Position numbers and translations under genes: made by a program | Part shown: positions 1-8,787 of the stretch, piece after piece | Layout of the letters: the number at the start of each line of letters is the position of its first letter | Position numbering within the stretch: the first letter of the stretch is position 1 | The notes under the pieces: model-generated | Told to the model about the DNA's origin: nothing | The model's input: only the letters and a program-made list of their open reading frames with translations | Databases searched by the model: none | Assembly (NCBI RefSeq): GCF_009760905.1 | Contig: NZ_VIRW01000011.1 | Coordinates: 35,121 to 99,120, forward strand | Length of the DNA stretch: 64,000 nucleotides | Origin: Chitinibacter sp. GC72 | GTDB taxonomy: Bacteria; Pseudomonadota; Gammaproteobacteria; Burkholderiales; Chitinibacteraceae | Direction of reading: 5' to 3'

Positions 1-840
1 GCAGTAGTTTGCCGCAGCGATAAAGCTATCCACATCCAATGCGCCTAAAGGCAAGCCACGGCCGTAGCGCTCTGACAGCAGATAGTCACGCAGCGCGAGC
101 GCCGGATTGCTCGATGCGCCATACAGCCCGGTACGCGGATCGAATACTTGAACGCCGGGCAGATCGAGCGTGATCACCGGCATTGCACGCCAGACATCGG
201 GCTCAAAGCGCAGCACGAGTACCGAGTATGCGACGCCAGACAATTTATGCGCAGCCGTCCATTGCGGCAGATCGGCTAATAATTTGGCATCCGCCGCCTG
301 CCCGTCATTGCCGTCGTGATAAAACCACTCGACGGTGCTAATGCGCTCACGAACCGTGTCATACACGGTCTGCGTGTACGCCTGCCCACCTGCACTGACC
401 CCAGACTCTTCACGCGGCACCTGGGTTTCGTGCTCGAACTTGAACCGGTCATCCTTCCAGTGCACATCATCAAGATATAAATCCGCATCGGTCGGAATGC
501 CGCAACGGCCTTCGGAATGCGCCAGTGCCAGGTATAAATACTTTTTGTCAGGGCTAACGGCCTGCAGCGCAAAAAGGCCACCGACGCGAGCGCGGCCGTA
601 CACGATGGGCAGCGCACCGACGCTGTCCACCGTATTCACCTTCACATTCATTTCAGCGCGCTGTGCTGCCGCCGCTGCACGGGCTTTTTTGCGCATCGAT
701 GCCGAACGGGACATGCCATATGCCGTCGTCGCGGCAAACGCAATCACCGTGCCATAGGAGGCAATGGCGATCGAAGCCCCACCGACCGTTACCGTAATCG
801 AGGTCGATAGCCAGGCGGCAACACCGGCTACTGCTGGCAT
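1..840 (-). CDS. Phage tail tip protein, J/TipJ-like (C-terminus outside window)
   Basis: The frame starts at an ATG at 840 and stays open to the window edge, so only about the first 280 residues are visible. The N-terminus has two short hydrophobic stretches and a basic Arg/Lys segment, then a section including VYGRARVGGLFALQ. Further on come YDTVRERISTVEWFYHDG and a block with DPRTGLYGASSNPALALRDY followed by SFIAAANYC. This NPAL-xxRDYL and SFIAAANxC pattern is typical of host-specificity/tail tip proteins of long-tailed phages. It overlaps the upstream tail gene by 13 bp and is the most distal gene of the tail module seen here. As a central tail fibre it would sit at the tail tip and contact the host receptor. 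Family assignment is from motif memory. Confidence 0.8.
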   Translation of the reverse strand, partial: MPAVAGVAAWLSTSITVTVGGASIAIASYGTVIAFAATTAYGMSRSASMRKKARAAAAAQRAEMNVKVNTVDSVGALPIVYGRARVGGLFALQAVSPDKKYLYLALAHSEGRCGIPTDADLYLDDVHWKDDRFKFEHETQVPREESGVSAGGQAYTQTVYDTVRERISTVEWFYHDGNDGQAADAKLLADLPQWTAAHKLSGVAYSVLVLRFEPDVWRAMPVITLDLPGVQVFDPRTGLYGASSNPALALRDYLLSERYGRGLPLGALDVDSFIAAANYC

Positions 841-1265
841 AAATCTCTCCGAGTTAAACGCACCGCACGCACAAACGACAGCGACGGTACTGGGTACAAC
901 GCAACACCCGTATCCGGGTGCGATGTCAAAGCACGACGGCCAACCAGCAGCGCCGCGCCAATACCCAGCGCACCTTGCCCTGTGAAGCCGATATCGCCCG
1001 CCGCGAGCTGCGACACTGGAATCTCGTCAAAGCCCTGCTGCGCCATATAAGTAATCAAACCATCTAGCCCGGTAGCACCAATAAAACGCTGCAGGCTGGC
1101 GGCAGATTTAAAGTGCTGGCGATGGGGCCCGTAAAAATCCGTCGCTGCTGCGAAATCGATGCCTTGCAGCGCGAGCGCCATGCACACGGTGTCAGGGCGA
1201 CGGTAAGGCTTGCCAATCTGCGCTTCAGCGAAATCGCACAAGCGCTGCGTAAATTCGGCTCTCAT
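828..1265 (-). CDS. Phage tail assembly protein, DUF6950-like
   Basis: A protein of about 145 residues lying between the hub-like protein and the tail tip protein, the place where many siphophages carry an NlpC/P60 or DUF6950-type protein. It has an N-terminal FAEAQIGKPYRRPDTVCMALA segment that resembles the start of that fold, and a middle LAAGDIGF typical of these proteins. The usual Cys-His-His triad of an NlpC/P60 peptidase is not evident, so enzymatic activity is doubtful. I chose the ATG at 1265 because it overlaps the previous stop as ATGA; a further in-frame ATG lies at 1277. The role in tail tip assembly is inferred from gene order. Confidence 0.6.
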   Translation of the reverse strand: MRAEFTQRLCDFAEAQIGKPYRRPDTVCMALALQGIDFAAATDFYGPHRQHFKSAASLQRFIGATGLDGLITYMAQQGFDEIPVSQLAAGDIGFTGQGALGIGAALLVGRRALTSHPDTGVALYPVPSLSFVRAVRLTRRDLCQQ

Positions 1266-1819
1266 CGGCCACCCCATTGCAGCTCTTTGCCCAGCGTCGT
1301 GACAAATTCAAAACCACGGTCACCGGGGAAGTGGCGCTGCTGCGATTCATCGTTCGTTAGCCGACCGTTCACGCGCTCAAAATCGACAAAGTGGCTGCTG
1401 GCGCGGATCTGCACCACCGAGCTGCCATCATCAACATTCTCTTCAATGGCTGGGCCATCACAGCGGCCACTAAACAGCAGCAGCGGCTCTTGCATCACGC
1501 CCGCGCTATTGAAATACGCCCGCCAGACATTCATCGCCCGGCCGACAAAGCGGGTCTGCAGTGTGGCTGCGATCAAAGCTTGATCAACACCCGACAGCGT
1601 CGCCGTCGTGCCATTGATCGCCAGCCCATCCGCATCGCCATCAAACTCAATATTGAGCAGCTGGCCAGCCGCGTAAAACGTCTGCCCGCCGAACTGGATG
1701 GCGGTCGCATCGTCAGTCAGGCAGATCACTTCGTCGTCAAGGGCAATCGACAGCAGATGCGCGCAGCGTTGCTGCTCTGCACTCATCTCTGCGATGGTGC
1801 CGGGGCTTAAATCACGCAT
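1262..1819 (-). CDS. Phage baseplate hub-like tail protein (DUF2163-type)
   Basis: 185 residues, predicted to form part of the distal tail between tape measure and tip. The start ATG overlaps the preceding stop by one base and is preceded by GAGGAG, so translation is probably coupled. The sequence is rich in beta-strand-like segments (QFGGQTFYAAGQLLNIEF, LLLFSGRCDGPAI) with a final HFPGDRGFEFV. This order of distal tail protein, hub protein, peptidase-like protein and tip protein is shared by many long-tailed phages and gene transfer agents. The DUF2163-type call rests on position and general pattern, not on a motif I can prove. Confidence 0.55.
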   Translation of the reverse strand: MRDLSPGTIAEMSAEQQRCAHLLSIALDDEVICLTDDATAIQFGGQTFYAAGQLLNIEFDGDADGLAINGTTATLSGVDQALIAATLQTRFVGRAMNVWRAYFNSAGVMQEPLLLFSGRCDGPAIEENVDDGSSVVQIRASSHFVDFERVNGRLTNDESQQRHFPGDRGFEFVTTLGKELQWGGR

Positions 1820-2415
1820 TAAATCTCCTCGATCAGCTTGACGCTGATGTCATGCCGAAACGGCGGGCGCACATTCAGCGACTGCGTGTCTTCTTGCAGC
1901 GAGCAGCGCACAGTGATGCCTCGCAGCTTGGCCGATACGCCAGCGGCTAAAGGCTCGATCAGATCCCAGGTCAGCGTTACTGCAGCTGCACCGCTGGCAT
2001 CGGAAACTGCATCAGCAGCGAGGGCATAAACCTTGCTGTGATTGCCAAAACGCACATAGTCACCCGCGTTCAACACGGTTTTTGAAGCGGGCAAGCCACT
2101 GAGCACCAGCGTCCTTTGCCGCGAATTGGCCGCATCGCGCACCGTAGCCATGGCAGGCGCGTGAGAATTGGCGCTATCGCAAAGCAATGCCGGCTGAAAC
2201 TCGAAACGGCCGAATCGGCCATTCTGGGCTTGGATAAACGCCCACAGCTGCTGGCCTTTGGCACGATCCAGGCTCGACCAGGCCACATCAAACGTCAGAA
2301 GCGTGGTACCGATCCGCCGCGACTGGCTGCGCCCGGAATGCGCCCGGCTGGAAAACGTGGTGTCCCTCGTGCCTGGCGTGAGGCTGGCTGGGGGGAAGTT
2401 AGGCATTTGCGCCAT
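1819..2415 (-). CDS. Phage minor (distal) tail protein
   Basis: 198 residues, directly downstream of the tape measure gene, where distal tail or minor tail proteins normally lie. The middle contains SLDRAKGQQLWAFIQAQNG and GRFGRFEFQP, a pattern seen in distal-tail-like proteins that read a loop against the tube end. The C-terminal half is beta rich and ends in DISVKLIEEI. It overlaps the next gene by one base. No catalytic motif is visible. The structural tail role is inferred from context. Confidence 0.6.
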   Translation of the reverse strand: MAQMPNFPPASLTPGTRDTTFSSRAHSGRSQSRRIGTTLLTFDVAWSSLDRAKGQQLWAFIQAQNGRFGRFEFQPALLCDSANSHAPAMATVRDAANSRQRTLVLSGLPASKTVLNAGDYVRFGNHSKVYALAADAVSDASGAAAVTLTWDLIEPLAAGVSAKLRGITVRCSLQEDTQSLNVRPPFRHDISVKLIEEI

Positions 2416-2423
2416 GAGTAATC

Positions 2424-5276
2424 CTAAAATTGTGGCGACTGCCGGTTGCGCAGCATCGCCGCCCGCACGGCTTCAGTGGCCATTGGCTTCACGTTATCAG
2501 CCAGCCGCGCTAGCGCGGTTTCGATACGGGATACAGCGGCCGCATCTGCACCGCGAGCGTCGATAGTGGGCTGCAGATAAATATTGATTGGGCTAGTGCC
2601 GCCATTGCCCCCATTACCAGCTGGCGGCCGAGCGCGAAAATCGCCACGCATGGTGACGGGGATAGAGCGGCCATCGGGCAGCGGCACATAGGCTTCGCTC
2701 ATTCCAGCCTCGGCGTACAGCGCGAGCTGGGGTGAATTAGCAATGCCGCCTTTTGAGTAGGTGCGCAAAGGTAGCGGGCCAGCGCTGGTCATGATGCCGC
2801 CGTTGGCAAACGGCACTGGGCTGCTCAACATGCCAAAGCCGTTGCTTGCTGCGCCCACATTGCTACCGACGCCACCACCGCCGGATAACAGATTGAGGCC
2901 AGACGAAATCAGGCCGCCAAAGCCGCCCATTTTGTCCATCCAGCCCATTAGTGGCTTGGTGACGGATAGCCGCCACTGGTAGCGAACCAGATCACTGATG
3001 AGGCTGTTGAACATGTCTTTTGAGCTGACTTTAATACCTTTGGATGCATTGACCGCAGCGTCTTCCATGCCCTGGAACAAGCCGGAATAGGTGCCTTGCA
3101 GCTCTTTAGCCGCCGCTTTTCGCTCTTCCTCAAAGTCTTTGGCTGCTTTGGCTGCAGCATCCAGTTTTTCAACGCCCTGGCGGGCGGTGACTTTGCGCCC
3201 GAGCAATTCCGCTTTTTCTTTGAGCAGCGCGATCTCTTTAGCCAGCTCACCGGTATCCGCCGTGCGGGTGGCCAGCGCTTCTTTGTCAGCGATAGTCGCG
3301 TTGAGCTGCGCCAATGTGTAGGCGTCCAGCTCGCTCTCTGCCATCCCGTAAAATTTAAGCTTGTTTTCCCAGGATACGGCCGATTCAGTCAGCTGCTTGA
3401 TCTCGCGGGCATCAGCGTCTTCCTGCTTTTTAACCGCGTCGGCGCGTGCTTTGCTCGCATCGGCTACGCGGAGCAAGCTGGCATATTCTTCAGCCGAGAT
3501 CAGCTTTAGCGCCAGCTTTTGCCGGATCGTGCGGTCAGTGACAAAGCCGAGCTGTTCGCGAATGCGCAGTGCTTCCTTTTCGCCGTCATTGAGCTTATTG
3601 CCCCATGCTAGCTCCTCTTTGACCGCCGCAATCTTGGCTTGCAGGCTGGCCAGCTCGTTATCGGTGGGCGAGCCAATGGCTCCACGCGGAGAGCGAGGCT
3701 TTTTCTCATCGCCGTAAATATCTGTGCGGATTTTTGCTTCGCGTTTGGCAATCGCGGCAGGTTTGAGCAGTGGGCTATCGGGCTGCGACTTGCGCAGCTT
3801 TTCTTGCATGTCGCGCTCTTTCGCCAGCGCGGTATTGTATTTTTCCTGCTTATTGGCCGCGTCTTCAGTGGCTTTGGACAGATAAGTAAATGCCGCCACG
3901 CCATCTTCACGGACTCGATTTTGCTCGGCCAAAATGGCGGATTGCTTACCTTCAAGACGCTGCAGCTCCAAACGATTGTCGATTTCGTTTTTTAGATATT
4001 TCTCTCTGGCGAGCAAATCCTGACGTTGCTGAGCCGCGCCCGGATCTTCGATTAGACGATTACCATAATCAGAACGTCGACCATTTTCAGGCGTCATTTT
4101 CAGCTGCGCCTGAGTTGCTTTGAGCTGAGCCTGGAGCGCAGCCAGTTCTTGTGCGGGGGTGGATTTACGCCCCACATTCAACATATCGTCCCAGACCCCA
4201 GCTATTGTGCTTTTCAGCCCTCGCCAGGCTCGTTCGATATTCCCCACATTCTCGATCACTTGCTTGGACATTCTGTCCGTCGCATTGGCAAACGTATCCT
4301 GTGCCAGCTTCACCGCATCTTGCGTGCGGCCTTGCTTTTCTAGTGCCTGGATTTGCTCCAGCACAGAGGCGGTGAGGTAGTGATAAGTATCGTTGAGCTT
4401 GAGTGACGCCGCCACGGATGCGTCGGCCAGGCTGGCAAATTCCTTCACGGTATCGGCCACTTCTTTGCCTGTGGCCTTGTTCACTCGCACGGCCACTTCA
4501 CCGTAGCGCTCCATACTTTCAGCGGCAATACGGCCAGATCCGGCAATCAGGGCCAGCGTTTCGGCAGCCTGAGCTTGTGTGCCAATGGTGTCGCCAATCC
4601 GTGAGCTCATGTCGGTTAGCTGATTCGTCGTGACGCCAGTGACATTCCCTGTGAAGGCAATGGCTTTGCTAAAATCCTGCGCTTCGCGGCTACCGCTGTA
4701 AAACGCATAGGCCAGCGCGCCACCTGCCGCCGCAGCAGTACCCACAGCCACTGCCATCGGACTGATGGCAGCAGTGATGCCCTTGATCGCCGGGCCAATG
4801 CCGCCAAAGCTGTCTTTGATCTGGCCACCTTGCTGCACCATGATCAAAAACGGGTTCTGCCCACCCGCCAGCTGGGTCACAATATCGGTCATCTGCATCG
4901 GCAGCTGGCGCAGCGCATTGGTGGTTTGCGCGGCGCTGATTTCGCCGGTGCGCGCCGTTTGTTTGAGCTTACGGTCGATGCGCTCCAGACCGGCCTCCGA
5001 CTTTGTCGCCGCTGCACCCACACTGTTGCCCATGTCGGTGACGGCTTTGCCGCCTTGCTCTGCGCCGCGCTGCATCTCGGTGCCAGTTTTGCGAGCAGTG
5101 TCACCCAGATGGTCGATGCCCGCGCCGGTTTTCCGTGTGGTATCACCCAGATGGTTGAGGTCTGTGTTGGTTTTGCGTGCAGTGTCGCCTAGGTGGTCGA
5201 TGGCAGTATCCGCTTTACCCGCTTCGCTGATAAAGGCTTTGCCGTCACCGGTGATCTTGATATGAATATTCGACAC
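2424..5276 (-). CDS. Phage tail tape measure protein
   Basis: This sets tail length and is threaded through the tail tube, probably helping DNA entry. The longest gene of the tail module, it gives 950 residues if translation starts at the GTG at 5276, two bases past the stop of the T-like gene; an upstream ATG at 5348 lies inside that gene and is less likely. Near residues 25-70 the phrase HLGDT(A/T)RKTG repeats several times, a short heptad-like repeat. A hydrophobic stretch follows (about residues 165-200: GITAAISPMAVAVGTAAAAGG). Long Ala/Lys/Glu-rich coiled-coil segments make up the middle, and a Gly-rich region (FGGLISSGLNLLSGGGG) leads to a C-terminal domain. All of these are typical of tape measure proteins. 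Confidence 0.9.
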   Translation of the reverse strand: MSNIHIKITGDGKAFISEAGKADTAIDHLGDTARKTNTDLNHLGDTTRKTGAGIDHLGDTARKTGTEMQRGAEQGGKAVTDMGNSVGAAATKSEAGLERIDRKLKQTARTGEISAAQTTNALRQLPMQMTDIVTQLAGGQNPFLIMVQQGGQIKDSFGGIGPAIKGITAAISPMAVAVGTAAAAGGALAYAFYSGSREAQDFSKAIAFTGNVTGVTTNQLTDMSSRIGDTIGTQAQAAETLALIAGSGRIAAESMERYGEVAVRVNKATGKEVADTVKEFASLADASVAASLKLNDTYHYLTASVLEQIQALEKQGRTQDAVKLAQDTFANATDRMSKQVIENVGNIERAWRGLKSTIAGVWDDMLNVGRKSTPAQELAALQAQLKATQAQLKMTPENGRRSDYGNRLIEDPGAAQQRQDLLAREKYLKNEIDNRLELQRLEGKQSAILAEQNRVREDGVAAFTYLSKATEDAANKQEKYNTALAKERDMQEKLRKSQPDSPLLKPAAIAKREAKIRTDIYGDEKKPRSPRGAIGSPTDNELASLQAKIAAVKEELAWGNKLNDGEKEALRIREQLGFVTDRTIRQKLALKLISAEEYASLLRVADASKARADAVKKQEDADAREIKQLTESAVSWENKLKFYGMAESELDAYTLAQLNATIADKEALATRTADTGELAKEIALLKEKAELLGRKVTARQGVEKLDAAAKAAKDFEEERKAAAKELQGTYSGLFQGMEDAAVNASKGIKVSSKDMFNSLISDLVRYQWRLSVTKPLMGWMDKMGGFGGLISSGLNLLSGGGGVGSNVGAASNGFGMLSSPVPFANGGIMTSAGPLPLRTYSKGGIANSPQLALYAEAGMSEAYVPLPDGRSIPVTMRGDFRARPPAGNGGNGGTSPINIYLQPTIDARGADAAAVSRIETALARLADNVKPMATEAVRAAMLRNRQSPQF

Positions 5277-5277
5277 G

Positions 5278-5607
5278 CTAATCTTCCTCAGCCCAGATAT
5301 CGAGCGCGGCTTGCTCCATGACGCGCAGATCGGCCAGCAAGGCCGCACGATCTGCGGGTTTGATTCGCTGCATGCGCATGACAGATTCCACCGCTAGATA
5401 ATCAAAGCCCTGAAAATGCCCGGAGGGCAGCACGCGCCATTGGGTTTGGCAGTCCAGAAACAGATAAAAAACGGCCAGATGCTCTGGCCACAGCTCGTAT
5501 TCATCTTCCTGCTGCCAGTCGGCGGGAAGCGTGATTCCCAATTTGTTGGCCGCTTCGTCGAGCTTGCATTTACGGCCGCCGAGCAAGTACTCGACGGCCC
5601 CGATCAG
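5278..5607 (-). CDS. Tail assembly chaperone T-like region, read by -1 frameshift
   Basis: This frame encodes the C-terminal half of a gpGT-type tail assembly chaperone. It has no good ATG of its own; the only local candidate is a TTG at 5586. It does connect seamlessly to the preceding gene by a -1 shift at the slippery run at 5607-5613, giving a fusion of about 224 residues that ends at the stop at 5278. The protein segment (KLGITLPADWQQEDEYELWP, then HLAVFYLFLDCQTQWRVLP) resembles the DUF1799 family found just before tape measure genes. The chaperone coats the tape measure during tail assembly in lambda-like phages. It ends two bases before the tape measure GTG. Confidence 0.75.
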   Translation of the reverse strand: MIGAVEYLLGGRKCKLDEAANKLGITLPADWQQEDEYELWPEHLAVFYLFLDCQTQWRVLPSGHFQGFDYLAVESVMRMQRIKPADRAALLADLRVMEQAALDIWAEED

Positions 5608-5951
5608 TTTTTTTCTTTAGCCACCTCAATCGAGCGCACGAACTCACGCACGATGGTGGGCTGGGTCGGGTACAGCTTGAGCACGGCATCGCGGTTTTCA
5701 GGGCTGAATGGCAGCGGGTTACCGGCGGCATCAAGCGGGCCACGCCAGCCGACCAATACCCGCTCAACGACCTCCCGATCAGGGATCGCGCCGGTCACAA
5801 TTTTGGCTGATAGTTCTTCCAGCTCTTCTTGCTCCAAACGAGCAAACTGGGCGTCAAAGCTTGCCGATTTAAATATCCCATTCCCCATCGGGAAATCCAC
5901 AGTCACCGTGTGAAAATACGCCCCGAGGGATTCAAGTCTTAACGCTTCCAT
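5604..5951 (-). CDS. Tail assembly chaperone G-like protein
   Basis: 115 residues, starting MEALRLESLGAYFHTVTVDF and ending EVAKEKN just before TGA. It is rich in acidic residues around LEQEELEELSA. Its position between the tail tube gene and the tape measure gene and its length fit lambda gpG. The last codons are GAA AAA AAC TGA, forming an A AAA AAC slippery heptamer immediately before the stop, so part of the translation should continue into the T-like frame. The family call is mainly from gene order and the frameshift design. Confidence 0.75.
   Translation of the reverse strand: MEALRLESLGAYFHTVTVDFPMGNGIFKSASFDAQFARLEQEELEELSAKIVTGAIPDREVVERVLVGWRGPLDAAGNPLPFSPENRDAVLKLYPTQPTIVREFVRSIEVAKEKN
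5607..5613 (-). promoter_or_regulatory. Programmed -1 ribosomal frameshift heptamer A AAA AAC
   Basis: Read on the minus strand, seven A residues are followed by C, with the zero frame as AAA AAC and a TGA stop next. After a one-base slip back, the frame reads CTG ATC GGG GCC GTC GAG TAC TTG and stays open to 5278. This matches the X XXY YYZ rule and the known G/GT architecture upstream of tape measure genes. No stimulatory structure was modelled. Confidence 0.8.
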
Positions 5952-5960
5952 TGGTTTTCC

Positions 5961-6905
5961 TTATTTCACCGTGATCACGAATTCGTCATTGCCAGCCACT
6001 GGCAAGAACGTCATTTTTGCGTCCAACATCAAATCGCCCTCGCTATTCTTGTACGACGGGTTTTTGATCTGTGCGGCGGGAGCATCGAACTGGATGATGT
6101 TGCCCGGCACAGTGCCGTGGATGATTCGCACCGCGCCCGTATCGCTATTGCGTGCGACATCAAACCAGTTTTTGGCCGCGATTGGCGGCATACGGAAAGC
6201 ACTGCTGCCACTGGGTTTGCGATCCGCAATTTCGACACCGTCCGCTCCGACCAGCACACGATGCTGCAGATCATTGCCGAGGTTGAATTCAAACGATTCA
6301 ACTGCGAGGTCGGAAACGCCAAACAGACTAATATCCGGTGTGAATGCAGTAGAAAACGGCACGGGTTTTTTCCAGCTCGTAAACACGGCACCGGCTGGCG
6401 TTGCCAAATCGATGACAGGGGCGAACAAACCCATGAGTTTAAATTTCATCACAGGCACTTTTTTTGCTGTAAAGCTCAATTGAAGATCCGAGCGAGAGCC
6501 GACGATTTTATGCACGTGACCGTCTAAATAGGCATATAGCGTCAGTGACTCCATGAAGTTGGTGATCGGTCGATATTCAACCTTGCTACCCGGTGTGATT
6601 GATTCGCTAATACCACATGCACGTACCAACGCACCCCACGCGGGAGCAGTGCCAGCCGCACCACTGCCAGCTAAGGCGACCTCAATCTCAGCGCTGCATG
6701 ATTCGGCTACCGAGATTTCTTCGCCGTTGCCGAAATACGGTCGAAGGTAATCCATCGACTCCATTTCCTGCTCGAGTGGATTGAGCGTCATGCTGCGCAA
6801 CAGCACGCCATTGGTCGTCGCCTCCGGTGCTGCATCGGTGCCATAAATTGCTTCAGGCTTGGCCGTGACCAAGACATTGCGGTATTTTTTAGCAACAGCT
6901 GGCAT
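5961..6905 (-). CDS. Phage major tail tube protein
   Basis: 314 residues, forming the stacked rings of the tail tube. It starts MPAVAKKYRNVLVTAKPEAIYGT, a typical beginning for long tail tube proteins, followed by LNPLEQEMESMDYLRPYFG. The rest is beta-rich with a central TAKKVPVMKFKLMGLF segment. It lies between the tail terminator-like gene and the G/GT chaperones, the usual place. The presence of a tube gene with no sheath gene shows that the tail is non-contractile, unlike Mu itself. Nothing unusual was seen in its ends. Confidence 0.8.
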   Translation of the reverse strand: MPAVAKKYRNVLVTAKPEAIYGTDAAPEATTNGVLLRSMTLNPLEQEMESMDYLRPYFGNGEEISVAESCSAEIEVALAGSGAAGTAPAWGALVRACGISESITPGSKVEYRPITNFMESLTLYAYLDGHVHKIVGSRSDLQLSFTAKKVPVMKFKLMGLFAPVIDLATPAGAVFTSWKKPVPFSTAFTPDISLFGVSDLAVESFEFNLGNDLQHRVLVGADGVEIADRKPSGSSAFRMPPIAAKNWFDVARNSDTGAVRIIHGTVPGNIIQFDAPAAQIKNPSYKNSEGDLMLDAKMTFLPVAGNDEFVITVK

Positions 6906-6907
6906 GA

Positions 6908-7093
6908 TTACTCCTTATTCTCTGTAGGCTCATCAGCCGCGCCTGGTGCTTCAGCCAGCTCGGTGCGCGCTTGCAAAGTACGCGTGCCATCGGCATTCAC
7001 GATGTAGCTGCCGCCGTGGCCATGATTTTCGTCACGGACTTCGGCAGCTTCAGGTACAGCAGGTGCTGCTTCAGCTTTTACTTTTGGGGGCAT
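6908..7093 (-). CDS. Small phage protein between tail terminator and tail tube
   Basis: 61 residues from the ATG at 7093 (MPPKVKAEAAPAVPEA). I preferred this to the ATG at 7150 because that one lies inside the upstream gene. The protein is rich in Ala, Glu and Pro with a central HGHGGSYIVNADGTRTL and looks largely flexible. It ends two bases before the tail tube gene. Small proteins like this sit at the same place in Mu-like phages; no function can be given. Confidence 0.6.
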   Translation of the reverse strand: MPPKVKAEAAPAVPEAAEVRDENHGHGGSYIVNADGTRTLQARTELAEAPGAADEPTENKE

Positions 7094-7104
7094 CTTTCGA
7101 TTCC

Positions 7105-7527
7105 TTATTGACTGTAAATGGCATAGCCGGTGGCGTAGTCGTCTTGCCACCAGAGCACGGCATCATCAAAGTCGAGCAACTTGCCGCCCGCCGCTTCGAT
7201 AGCCTGATCGCATTCAGGCGGCAACCAGCCGAGCAGTGCATCGCGCACTTGCGCTCTCAATTGCTGCAGCTCATCGACGTCGTCAACGCCCCCGGCTTTT
7301 TTCAGATTGCTCTGAGCAAAAATCAGCGCAAAAGCGGTGCGCCGTTCTTGGTGCACTTCACCCACAACAGAGTTGGGGCCGTCAATATCACCAAGAGGAA
7401 TTACGAATGCAGCGGGCAACTGGTGCTTGAGTAACTTTTTGCCTTCCGCATAATCCGCTGCGCCGCCAACTGATTTAAGCAATGGGCACTGCGCTTTCAG
7501 ATACTCAATGATGGGTTTGATCTTCAT
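7105..7527 (-). CDS. Phage tail terminator-like protein (Mu gp37-like)
   Basis: 140 residues. It sits directly after the DUF1320 head-tail connector and before the tail tube gene, the position of the tail terminator that caps the tube and joins it to the head. The N-terminus MKIKPIIEYLKAQCPLLKSVGG and the later PAAFVIPL strand agree with the alpha/beta tail terminator pattern, where an early helix is followed by strands and a C-terminal W-rich end (VLWWQDDYATGYAIYS). Its start overlaps the previous gene's stop. The call is from position plus general pattern. Confidence 0.6.
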   Translation of the reverse strand: MKIKPIIEYLKAQCPLLKSVGGAADYAEGKKLLKHQLPAAFVIPLGDIDGPNSVVGEVHQERRTAFALIFAQSNLKKAGGVDDVDELQQLRAQVRDALLGWLPPECDQAIEAAGGKLLDFDDAVLWWQDDYATGYAIYSQ

Positions 7528-7937
7528 TAGTACCCCCGACCAAACACCGGCGCACTGGACGTCATGACCGCCATATCGCCTTTGCTGCTGTCCACCGGCG
7601 CACCGTTATCAATCCCCAGCTTGACGCTACCGTCTGCCATCCCCTTCAGTAGGCGCACTGCATCTTCGTAACGCTTGCGCACGGTGTCGGTGACGCGTTC
7701 GCCATACAGGTGATAGCGGGCGATGTCGCACGACAGGCGATTGAGAATCGGCGGCGTATGCCCCAAGGGCAGCTGGTAACGCGCCGCCAGATAACCGTCG
7801 ATTTCAGCGTCGGCATCGGCAATGTTTCGCTCGACGACGCTTGCTTCAATCGTGCCGGTGTTCTCACGGTCGGTGAGGCCGAGTAGCTCGTCCTCACCGA
7901 AGCGCAACAGCATGTCAGCCTGCGTGGCGTAGGTCAT
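7527..7937 (-). CDS. Head-tail connector, DUF1320 (Mu gp36-like)
   Basis: 136 residues. The hallmark DUF1320 features are clear: an N-terminal MTYATQADMLLRFGEDELL, then LTDRENTGTIEASVVER, then ADADAEIDGYLAARYQLPL, and finally CDIARYHLY with RKRYEDAVRLLKGMADG. In Mu this protein lies between the major head protein region and the tail genes and is thought to connect head and tail. The gene overlaps both neighbours by a few bases, so the block is transcribed and translated as one unit. Confidence 0.85.
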   Translation of the reverse strand: MTYATQADMLLRFGEDELLGLTDRENTGTIEASVVERNIADADAEIDGYLAARYQLPLGHTPPILNRLSCDIARYHLYGERVTDTVRKRYEDAVRLLKGMADGSVKLGIDNGAPVDSSKGDMAVMTSSAPVFGRGY

Positions 7938-8773
7938 TACTGAGCCGCCTTGCCTGCCGCGACGTATTTGTCTGCTTCCGACTTACCTTCCGCTTTAGAT
8001 TTCGCAGCAGGTTTCGCGGCAGGTTTCGCGGCAGTCTTCACCGCTGCATCAACAACAGGCGCAGCAGCGGGATTTTTGTCACCGCCTGCTGGCTCAGGGT
8101 CGTCCAACACTTCGACCACCAGCATGGGCTCAGCGAGCAGCTGCGCCAGTTGCGCCTCGGTAAAGGTGTCGTTCGGATGTTCGGTCGGGCTGGCTTGGTG
8201 GGCCAGACCCGCACGGCGGAAACCGTTTACTTTTGCAGTAATGCGGATCATGGTCAGCCCCCTTACGCTACCGTAGCTGGCCATTGCTGCAGCCTGCGAT
8301 ACGCAAGAGAGTTTCTTGGTGCCTTTATTCGATACCGATGCACCATTCACTGCGTGATCAACATCAAAGAAGTACTGGCCATCGTAGCAAACGCTGGCAA
8401 AACCCTGATTCACTAGGCTGTACACAATTTCATCCGGCAGCTGCTTGGCTGAGAAACCGGCCATCTGTGCTTGTGGCGCATAAACGCCCAACTGGTCGTC
8501 TTCGATGTCGTTCCGATCTACCTCGACCGTCGCTTCCCAGTCATCATTGGTGATGGTGTAGCTAAAGCCTGCCAGCGATTTAACTGCTTTTTCGCCAATC
8601 CATTTCTGCATGCGAGGGAAATTGGATAGCCACTTGTAATCGTTGGTCTTGGTGCCCGATGGCACCAGCATGGCAATTTTTTGCCAGGACGATGGCGCGG
8701 CATCAAAGGCATTGTTAAACGTGGTCTTCAAATTAACGAAAATGGCTTTCAAAGCCGGTGCATTAACAATCAT
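7937..8773 (-). pseudogene. In-frame fusion: truncated Mu gpT-like major head subunit + gp35 (HI1506-like) protein
   Basis: The first about 170 residues (from the ATG at 8773) match the Mu gpT major head subunit: MIVNAPALKAIFVNLKTTF, WLSNFPRMQKWIGEKAV and the EVDRNDIEDDQLGVYAPQ segment. The sequence then jumps at AAMASYGSV to LTMIRITAKVNGFRRAGLAH, the start of the next gene in Mu-like phages (gp35/HI1506 type: ASPTEHPNDTFTEAQLAQL). The second gene's own ATG at 8251 and its AAGGGGG ribosome site are still present. Mu gpT is about 300 residues, so over a third of the head protein is missing, which should prevent capsid assembly. The C-terminal tail is a low-complexity Ala/Lys stretch (KPAAKPAAK). 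The missing length is judged from memory of the family. Confidence 0.8.
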
Positions 8774-8787
8774 TGCGCATACTCCCC

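Noticed and set aside
5277..5348. Tape measure start at ATG 5348
   Set aside because: It would overlap the T-like gene by 70 bp; GTG 5276 lies right after that stop and begins the natural sequence.
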